5,787 bases of DNA, taken from assembly GCA_027057815.1 (NCBI GenBank), contig JALURD010000064.1, positions 1 to 5,787 on the forward strand. Reading direction: 5' to 3'. The stretch comes from Acidilobaceae archaeon (GTDB taxonomy: Archaea; Thermoproteota; Thermoprotei_A; Sulfolobales; Acidilobaceae). How positions within the stretch are numbered: position 1 is the first letter of the stretch; each line of letters begins with the position of its first letter. The notes beneath the pieces were generated by a model. That model worked only from the letters and a program-made list of their open reading frames with translations, did no database searches and was not told the origin of the DNA. Of this stretch, positions 1 through 4,612 are shown in pieces. Both the position numbers and the translations under genes were made by a program.

Positions 1-77
1 CTCCCGATGATAATGCAATATCTGAGAGGGTAAAGGCTTAGAGCCTCTATTAGTCATATTAGGGATGGGGAGAAGGG
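1..77. other. Left-edge non-coding region with small hairpin
   Basis: No complete gene fits here. On the plus strand one frame is open from the edge to a TAG at 39-41 and reads PDDNAISERVKA. It could be the C-terminus of an upstream gene, but so short a stretch proves nothing; another frame is open to a TAA at 31-33. A 5-bp inverted repeat, AGGCT (34-38) and AGCCT (42-46) with a TAG loop, would form a tight hairpin overlapping that stop. It could be a weak terminator or an operator for the following toxin-antitoxin operon. I see no clear TATA box. Positions 67-77 are purine-rich (GGGGAGAAGGG) and serve as the likely ribosome binding site of the antitoxin gene. Confidence 0.3.
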
Positions 78-281
78 TTGTCTAAGGTTATACGTGTTAG
101 GTATGAGAAGGGAGTACTTAAGCCTCTGGAGCCTCTGGACCTTCGAGAAGGTGAGGAAGTTAGAATCCAAGTACTACCAGAGGAGTTTCCAGAGCTAGTG
201 GATAAGGTAAGCGTTGAAGCTAGCGGGGACGTCGATAAGATTCTAAGGGAGGCTCGCGAGCGTTGGAAGAGGTGGTATTAG
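78..281 (+). CDS. VapB-type antitoxin, AF2212-like (DUF104) family
   Basis: This small 67-residue protein is the antitoxin of a type II toxin-antitoxin pair. It should bind and block the PIN-domain ribonuclease encoded just downstream, and probably represses its own operon. The N-terminal half (about residues 3-34) carries the family signature: a beta-strand IRVRYEKG, then VLKPLEPLDL, then EGEEVRIQV. The C-terminal part (about 50-67) is a charged helix ending in RERWKRWY. In VapB proteins such an Arg/Trp-rich tail typically inserts into the toxin active site, so I infer that role here. The start is TTG at 78, chosen because the family motif begins almost at once and a GGGGAG sequence lies 5 bases upstream. 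An ATG at 65 is in another frame and stops after six codons. The 3' end overlaps the toxin gene by 19 bases (10 if the toxin begins at GTG 272), implying translational coupling. Confidence 0.85.
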   Translation: MSKVIRVRYEKGVLKPLEPLDLREGEEVRIQVLPEEFPELVDKVSVEASGDVDKILREARERWKRWY

Positions 282-745
282 ACTCCAGTGTTATAGTCAA
301 AAGCATCCTTAAGCCGGGTCGCTGGCTGCCGGAAGAGGTCTATAGGAGAGAGCTGGAAATTCATCATAAGGCAAGAGCCCTTGTGAAGACACTCAAATCA
401 AGCGATACAATCGTTCTCATACCATACCCAGTAATAGTAGAGGTTGCAGCCGTCATATCAAGACTCGCGGGTAGAGAGCTAGCAGAGAAAGTAGTTGAAT
501 CACTCAAAACAACCAAGAACTATACTATCGTGTACGAGGAGGAGTACAGGGATAAAGCATTGAAAGTTGCCCTGCAAACGGGCTCCTCAGGCTTTGACGC
601 TTACATTATAGCTCTAGCCTGGGACCGTGACGCCCTCCTCATAACTGACGATGAGCCCATGAGCAAGCATGCAGAAACACTAGGAGTGAAAGTAGTCCTA
701 CTACGCAACGCAAACCTAAGAGATATAATGAAACAACTCCATTAA
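263..745 (+). CDS. VapC toxin, PIN-domain ribonuclease
   Basis: This 160-residue protein is a PIN-domain endoribonuclease and toxin partner of the overlapping antitoxin. VapC enzymes cut RNA (tRNA, rRNA or mRNA, depending on the member) using Mg2+/Mn2+ held by conserved acidic residues. All expected acids are visible: D7 in VLDSSV, E60 in PVIVEVAAV, D112 in GFDAYIIALA, and D129/D130 in LLITDDE. The catalytic site therefore looks intact. The length is near or slightly above the usual 120-150 residues; the extra lies mainly in a basic stretch after the first strand (about 18-45, KPGRWLPEEVYRRELEIHHK). The start is uncertain between TTG at 263 and GTG at 272. Both lie inside the antitoxin gene and leave the first catalytic Asp in place. 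GGGAGG about 11 bases upstream slightly favours 263. The target RNA cannot be deduced. Confidence 0.87.
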   Translation: MEEVVLDSSVIVKSILKPGRWLPEEVYRRELEIHHKARALVKTLKSSDTIVLIPYPVIVEVAAVISRLAGRELAEKVVESLKTTKNYTIVYEEEYRDKALKVALQTGSSGFDAYIIALAWDRDALLITDDEPMSKHAETLGVKVVLLRNANLRDIMKQLH

Positions 746-763
746 ATAAGAGGATTATTACAT

Positions 764-784
764 TAAATTATAATTTATATATAC
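764..784 (+). promoter_or_regulatory. AT-rich palindrome and TATA-like tract with no clear gene behind it
   Basis: Positions 764-777 form a perfect 14-base palindrome (TAAATTATAATTTA), followed directly by TATATATAC up to 785. The tract lies 19 bases past the toxin stop codon in a window that is otherwise about half G+C. The plus strand reads TTTATATATA at 774-783, a good archaeal TATA box that would place a transcription start near 803-808. No believable protein starts there, and the next gene is a tRNA on the other strand. It could be a promoter for a small RNA, a regulator site, or simply an AT-rich transcript end for the toxin operon. The remainder of 746-883 shows a short CGGT/ACCG stem (827-830 and 838-841) and nothing else I can name. 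Confidence 0.3.
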
Positions 785-883
785 AGACGTGATAATCAGA
801 TCTGCATAGAGTACGGCTGGGATTTACGGTCTTGGATACCGATACATTCCACACAAGAGTTAATGATTGTTTTGTGGTGTTTG

Positions 884-961
884 TGGCGGGCCCGCCGGGA
901 TTTGAACCCGGGACCTCCGGCTCCGCAGGCCGGCGCCCTATCCTGGCTAGGCCACGGGCCC
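884..961 (-). tRNA. tRNA-Arg (anticodon GCG), CCA encoded
   Basis: Read on the minus strand this folds into a full cloverleaf. The 7-bp acceptor stem is GGGCCCG/CGGGCCC. T8-G9 are followed by a D arm with stem GCCT/GGGC and loop AGCCAGGATA, containing the invariant GG. The anticodon stem is CCGGC/GCCGG with loop CTGCGGA. The variable loop is the 5-base AGGTC. The T arm is CCGGG/CCCGG with loop TTCAAAT. The discriminator is G (887), and CCA is encoded at 884-886. The anticodon GCG (plus-strand 924-926) reads CGC and related arginine codons. There is no intron. Apart from one G:T pair in the D stem, every stem pair is G:C, which points to a hyperthermophile. It appears to be a single-gene transcript between the toxin operon and the antiporter. 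Confidence 0.97.
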
Positions 962-980
962 GCTTCCGTGTGTGGGTGGC

Positions 981-990
981 TATGTTTATG
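981..990 (-). promoter_or_regulatory. Possible TATA box of the tRNA-Arg gene
   Basis: On the minus strand this reads CATAAACATA and is centred about 25 bases upstream of the mature tRNA 5' end, the usual distance of an archaeal TATA box from the start site. It is not a strong TATA match. A second A-rich stretch further upstream (minus-strand complement of 995-1008) is an alternative if the primary transcript has a leader of about 10 bases. Confidence 0.3.
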
Positions 991-994
991 GGTG

Positions 995-1008
995 GGTTTT
1001 AGTTTTTC
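995..1008 (+). repeat. T-rich 14-base word, copy 1 (identical to 1171-1184)
   Basis: The sequence GGTTTTAGTTTTTC occurs here and again, without a mismatch, at 1171-1184. A third place, just past the antiporter stop codon (3024-3033), shares the inner TTTAGTTTTT in the same orientation. Oligo-T tracts on the coding strand are the usual archaeal terminators, and the third site fits that role well. This first copy has no obvious plus-strand gene ahead of it to terminate, so its role is unclear. It may instead act on the minus strand as an A-rich upstream element of the tRNA promoter. Confidence 0.5.
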
Positions 1009-1138
1009 CAGGAGGCCGGAGCTGCTCCTAAGTTTTATGGTTCTTGAGGCTCTACTTTATTCCTTTGAGTGCTGCCTCACGATTCATATCTGTGTCTGGC
1101 GTGTATTTGATGCGTTATTGTGCTTATTGTGGGCCTGC

Positions 1139-1147
1139 TTTTATATT
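1139..1147 (+). promoter_or_regulatory. Candidate TATA box for the antiporter gene
   Basis: TTTTATATT is the best TATA-like element upstream of the antiporter gene. With the usual spacing of about 26 bases it would start transcription near 1170-1175, giving a leader of about 40 bases before ATG 1213. The start would fall on the second copy of the T-rich word. The sequence just upstream (GGGCCTGC) is a poor BRE match. Confidence 0.4.
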
Positions 1148-1170
1148 GATTCTCCTATTTCGAAATGTGA

Positions 1171-1184
1171 GGTTTTAGTTTTTC
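1171..1184 (+). repeat. T-rich 14-base word, copy 2
   Basis: This is an exact copy of GGTTTTAGTTTTTC at 995-1008, in the same orientation and 176 bases further on. It lies 28 bases before ATG 1213 and about where transcription of the antiporter gene should begin. It could be a pyrimidine-rich initiator region, a terminator protecting the gene from read-through, or a chance similarity between T-rich tracts. Confidence 0.5.
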
Positions 1185-1200
1185 TTGCATGAGCTGCGAT

Positions 1201-1208
1201 GGGGTGGT
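1201..1208 (+). promoter_or_regulatory. Ribosome binding site that selects ATG 1213
   Basis: GGGGTGGT contains the archaeal GGTG core, complementary to the CACC near the 3' end of 16S rRNA. It sits 4 bases before ATG 1213 (6 counted from the GGTG core). The upstream in-frame ATG at 1189 has only a T-rich tract before it and no such site. This is the main reason to prefer 1213. Confidence 0.6.
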
Positions 1209-1212
1209 ATTG

Positions 1213-2997
1213 ATGGGGTTGCCCGGCTCTTCTGGTTGGATGGGTAGAGTGGTAGCTATAGTAGTAGCGCTGATTATAGCTTTGATTGCATTCGTGCCCC
1301 CTAACGCCGAGTTCATGCCTGAGGAGAAGAGGTTTGATTATGTTACGTTCCCTCTGCTCCCGCCTTTGCTCGCCATAGCATTGGCTATAGCGACTCGGCA
1401 AGTGCTCCCCGCACTCTTCCTCGGCGTTTGGGCCGGAGGCTTGATGCTTGCTGGATATAATCCCATTGATGCGACTACTCAAAGCTTGGCGTGGATTATT
1501 GAGAACGCTACTGACTCCTGGAACGCAACTATACTCATATTCGACTTCATAATAGGCGCGTTCGTGGGCGTACTATTTGCCTCTGGAACGCTTCACTCTG
1601 CTGCCAGGGCTATCGCTAGGAGGGTTAGGAGCGCGCTTGGCGCGAGCCTTGCTTCCTGGATAATGGGTGTCATAGTCTTCTTCGATGATTATGCAAATAC
1701 CATAGTAGTAGGTAACACGATGAGGCCTGTGACGGACAGGCTGAGGGTTAGTAGGGAGATGCTGAGTTACATTGTAGACTCGACAGCTGCTCCGGTAGCT
1801 GGCATGATGCTTGTTTCCACTTGGATAGGCTTCGAGGTCGGCTTAATTAAGGAAGCCATTGCAACCCTTCAGGAGGAAGCTGCCTCCGGGCTATTACCAG
1901 CAGCGCCCACGGTTGAGGCCTATGCTGCGTGGCTTCACTCGGTGCCATACAGGTTTTACAGCATATTTGCTGTACTACTAGTTCTCCTGGTGGTTTTGAC
2001 TAGAAGACACTTTGGCCCCATGCTTAAAGCCGAGCACAGAGTATATGAGACGGGTAAAGTGTTAAGGGACGGTGCTCAGCCCTTAATGCCTACGGAGACA
2101 GTGCTCGGCGAGGAGCCGGCCGCGAGGAGGTATGCTCCGGCATGGCTCTTCGCGGTGTCGATAGTGGTACTCATTGGAGTAACTCTCCTGGGCATGTGGG
2201 TAACTGGCGGTGGTGATAAGTGGTGGCAGACCCCGTTCATCGACGCTCTCATGAATGCTGACTCGGCTACAGCGCTTCTGTGGGGAAGCTTCGCCGCCTA
2301 CCTCGTAGCACTGGCCGGCGCCCTCGTGACCAGGAGCCTCGACTTCTCGACTGCCATGGAGTATACCGTTAAGGGCATGTATCTAATGGTTTACGCTAAC
2401 GCAATATTACTACTAGCATGGAGCATTAAAAGCGCTGCCGACGCCGTGGGTACAGCCGAGTACGTTGTACACCTAGCCACGGCTGCCGGCGTGTCTCCCC
2501 TACTTGTGCCCCCTATAATATTCCTGTCAGCTATGTTCATATCATTCACCACTGGCACTAGCTGGGGTACCTTCGGGATTATGATGCCAATAGCTGTACC
2601 CATGGCCTGGAAGCTTGCTGTCCAGACGGGAGACATAGATCTAGCCTATACAGTCATGTACGCGTCCATAGCAGCGGTGTTCGCCGGAGGCATCTACGGA
2701 GATCACTCATCCCCCATAAGCGACACTACCATCATGTCATCAATGTTCTCGGGAGCTGATCATATAGACCACGTCAACACCCAGATCCCTTACGCATTAT
2801 GGGCGGCACTAACAGGTGCAGTCCTCTACTTGCTATTCGCTCTAGGCGTGACGTCACCCCTGATCCTACTACCAATAGGCCTTGTTATCCTTGTTGTAGG
2901 CCACCGATTCATCAGTGAATGGTACGGGAGACGCGTAGGGCTGCCGCCTAAGGTCCCGAATTACATAGTGGATGAGACTCTCGACGCGGGTAGCTAG
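1213..2997 (+). CDS. Na+/H+ antiporter, NhaC family
   Basis: This large cytoplasmic-membrane transporter has 594 residues from this start. The NhaC family (PF03553) exchanges Na+ for protons; some relatives (MleN type) instead couple ion exchange to malate or lactate, so the substrate is inferred. About 11-13 hydrophobic segments are visible, beginning with one at residues 12-28. Conserved-looking polar motifs interrupt the membrane parts: FFDDYANT (156-163), a run containing DSTAAPVAGM (189-198), SFTTGTSWGTFG (444-455), GDHSSPISDTT (496-506) and DHVNTQIPYA (519-528). The FDD and GDHSSPISDT acids are the likely ion-binding residues. A hydrophilic loop (about 265-307) divides the protein into two halves. 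The length exceeds the roughly 450-530 residues of many bacterial NhaC proteins, partly because of this loop. ATG 1189 would add eight residues. The gene stands alone with its own promoter; the flanking tRNA and kinase genes lie on the other strand. Confidence 0.92.
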   Translation: MGLPGSSGWMGRVVAIVVALIIALIAFVPPNAEFMPEEKRFDYVTFPLLPPLLAIALAIATRQVLPALFLGVWAGGLMLAGYNPIDATTQSLAWIIENATDSWNATILIFDFIIGAFVGVLFASGTLHSAARAIARRVRSALGASLASWIMGVIVFFDDYANTIVVGNTMRPVTDRLRVSREMLSYIVDSTAAPVAGMMLVSTWIGFEVGLIKEAIATLQEEAASGLLPAAPTVEAYAAWLHSVPYRFYSIFAVLLVLLVVLTRRHFGPMLKAEHRVYETGKVLRDGAQPLMPTETVLGEEPAARRYAPAWLFAVSIVVLIGVTLLGMWVTGGGDKWWQTPFIDALMNADSATALLWGSFAAYLVALAGALVTRSLDFSTAMEYTVKGMYLMVYANAILLLAWSIKSAADAVGTAEYVVHLATAAGVSPLLVPPIIFLSAMFISFTTGTSWGTFGIMMPIAVPMAWKLAVQTGDIDLAYTVMYASIAAVFAGGIYGDHSSPISDTTIMSSMFSGADHIDHVNTQIPYALWAALTGAVLYLLFALGVTSPLILLPIGLVILVVGHRFISEWYGRRVGLPPKVPNYIVDETLDAGS

Positions 2998-3022
2998 GCG
3001 CTCATCTTACCCATTCCCCCAA

Positions 3023-3034
3023 CTTTAGTTTTTG
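3023..3034 (+). terminator. Oligo-T terminator of the antiporter gene
   Basis: CTTTAGTTTTTG lies 26 bases past the antiporter stop codon in the 53-base gap between two convergent genes. T-rich tracts without a strong hairpin are the normal crenarchaeal terminator. Ten of its bases (TTTAGTTTTT, 3024-3033) match the T-rich word found twice before the gene. I see no comparable tract for the minus-strand operon ending at 3051; it may terminate inside the antiporter gene's 3' end. Confidence 0.55.
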
Positions 3035-3050
3035 CGTTTCCCGATTGATT

Positions 3051-4595
3051 CTAACCGGCTCTTAGCTCTGCAAGCGACCGAAATGTAGGGCCGAGGCTCT
3101 TGTATACGTCCTCGAACACCTTGAGGAGTCTACGATATACCTTTAATGCTTCGGGGTCAGGCTTAGCTGTATAACCAATTGGCACCCTCGACGCTTCTCT
3201 CCTGAGATCTGAACCCCTAAGTACTGAAGTAGCTATAACAGCAGCCCCCCTTAGGCTTGCATGCCTCGGGTCATGCACGATTTCTACGGGCATACCTACA
3301 GTGCTAGCTACTATGGATGCCCACGCCTTCGACTGGAAACCACCGCCAACGCCCCGTAAGAGCTTGGGTTTACCAGCGAGTCGAATCATGTACTTCATGG
3401 CCCAGGCAATGTTTAACGCCACGGCCTCCATCGCGGCTCTCACAAGGTGCAACTTACCATGCCGAAGGCTTAAGCCAGCCACGACTCCTCTAGCGTGGGG
3501 GTCGTCTACCGGACATCTTTCCCCAAAGAGCCAGGGAGTTGCCAAGAGGCCATCAGAGCCTGGCGAGATACGGGCGGCCTCCTCCAGTGAGTCATAGTTT
3601 AGCCCGGTTACTTCGAGAACCCAGTCGATAAGAGCGCCAGCGACTTCCTGCTCGGCTATAACTAGGTATGTCCCTGGTATAGCTGAGAGCAGGCTCCCTA
3701 TGTAGTGATTCACGTCTAGCAGGCGTTTATTCGTGTGGACTCCTATCCAATCACTCGTTCCGACGTAGATGTGGTACTCCGCAGGGCCCACAGCGCCTGA
3801 GCCTACTGCAGCAGACGCAACATCGCCAGCACCTACAACCACGGGGATCCCGGGCTCAAGGCCGAGGTCTTGAGCAGCATCGCTACGCAGTTTTCCAGCC
3901 ACATCTAGTGGAGATAGGATTCGGGGAAGCTTTTCCAGGGGGATCCTATACCTGCGCGCCAGCTTCTCACTCCATAGAGCCCTGCCACGCCTAGTGTCGG
4001 CTAACCATGTAAGATGCGCTTCATCAGGGCTTGTAGCAGGGTTACCAGTAGTCCTGACAAGAATCCAGGTCTTCAGGCCCCCAATGACCTTGGCCTCTCT
4101 ATAGGCGTCTGGCTCGTTCTCCCTTAGCCATACTATTTTAGATATGGGATCCTTACCGGTCTTACTGGGAGCCCCACCAGTGATTCTCAGGAATTCCAGG
4201 AGCCTTGGAATGTTGTAGCCAGCCACTTTCAACGGGCCTTTGAAGACTTCGCGTGGCAAGCCGTGGGCTCTCTCGTCCAGCCAGGTTATTATTGGGGTTA
4301 ACTCTCGGCCGTCACTATCAAGAAGAACTACTCCCGCTAAGTATGTCGAGAACACTAACCCTGCAATCTTCCTCGGACTCACGCCTTCCAACGCGCTCCG
4401 AGACGCTTCTGCTATTGCAGACCAGAGCTCTCCGGGGTCCTGCTCTGCCCACCCCTCTCTTGGGTACTTCATGGGCGAAGACTGTTGTGCATGGGAAATC
4501 ACTTCTAATGTTTTACAGTCCACGATGCCCGCCTTAATTGAGGTGGTACCTAGATCTATAGACAGGACATACTCGCAGTCGGGCAAGACCAGCAC
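3051..4595 (-). CDS. FGGY-family carbohydrate kinase (xylulokinase-like)
   Basis: This 514-residue cytoplasmic enzyme should phosphorylate a sugar or polyol with ATP. The actin-like fold is clear. Phosphate-1 loop LSIDLGTTSIKAG lies at residues 11-23 (D14). REGWAEQDP at 46-54 and TWLDERA at 104-110 match the sugar-binding N-domain. KIVWLREN at 153-160 nearly matches FGGY signature 1. VVGAGDVASAAVG at 253-265 supplies the likely catalytic base D258. GTSDW at 279-283 is phosphate-2. WLFGERCPVDDPHARG at 355-370 leads into a full match to FGGY signature 2 (370-390), and GVGGGFQSKAW at 415-425 is the adenosine site. The length is slightly above typical xylulokinases (about 490-500). Substrate cannot be fixed: xylulose, glycerol, ribulose or another polyol remain possible. 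The start is GTG at 4595; the nearby ATG at 4602 is in another frame. It lies 17 bases after the PLP-enzyme stop, with GGGG just past that stop as a weak ribosome binding site, so it is probably the second gene of that operon. Confidence 0.9.
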   Translation of the reverse strand: MLVLPDCEYVLSIDLGTTSIKAGIVDCKTLEVISHAQQSSPMKYPREGWAEQDPGELWSAIAEASRSALEGVSPRKIAGLVFSTYLAGVVLLDSDGRELTPIITWLDERAHGLPREVFKGPLKVAGYNIPRLLEFLRITGGAPSKTGKDPISKIVWLRENEPDAYREAKVIGGLKTWILVRTTGNPATSPDEAHLTWLADTRRGRALWSEKLARRYRIPLEKLPRILSPLDVAGKLRSDAAQDLGLEPGIPVVVGAGDVASAAVGSGAVGPAEYHIYVGTSDWIGVHTNKRLLDVNHYIGSLLSAIPGTYLVIAEQEVAGALIDWVLEVTGLNYDSLEEAARISPGSDGLLATPWLFGERCPVDDPHARGVVAGLSLRHGKLHLVRAAMEAVALNIAWAMKYMIRLAGKPKLLRGVGGGFQSKAWASIVASTVGMPVEIVHDPRHASLRGAAVIATSVLRGSDLRREASRVPIGYTAKPDPEALKVYRRLLKVFEDVYKSLGPTFRSLAELRAG

Positions 4596-4612
4596 CCCAC
4601 ATGCTGAGGCCC

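Larger units (their letters stand above)
962..1212. other. Gene-free stretch between tRNA-Arg and the antiporter gene
   Basis: No gene is supported in these 251 bases. They hold a possible tRNA TATA box, two copies of a T-rich word, an AGGAG/CTCCT inverted repeat (1010-1014 and 1025-1029), and the TATA box and ribosome binding site of the antiporter gene. The plus strand is T-rich between about 1030 and 1190. A frame opening at ATG 1038 and ending at 1192 would give a 51-residue, Cys-rich hydrophobic peptide. Its composition does not look like a real archaeal protein, and no ribosome binding site sits at the right distance. No box C/D or H/ACA RNA could be recognised by eye. Confidence 0.5.

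Noticed and set aside
787..860. Possible box C/D small RNA, because GTGATAA at 789-795 resembles box C
   Set aside because: No CTGA box D follows within a plausible distance and no C'/D' pair is visible.
863..1192. Plus-strand open frame of 109 codons
   Set aside because: It runs antisense through the tRNA gene. Its RRDLNPGPPAPQAG segment is just the translated complement of the tRNA T arm and anticodon arm, a well-known source of false proteins. The remainder is Cys- and Trp-rich with no family resemblance.
1038..1192. A 51-residue small protein whose stop overlaps ATG 1189 in an ATGA arrangement
   Set aside because: The peptide is T-rich-codon, hydrophobic and six-cysteine. AGGAGG at 1010-1015 is too far upstream to drive it, and ATG 1189 is probably not the antiporter start, so the overlap means little.
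1141..1482. Minus-strand open frame of 113 codons
   Set aside because: It overlaps the start of the antiporter gene, is low in hydrophobic residues and shows no recognisable domain. It is a shadow of the coding strand.
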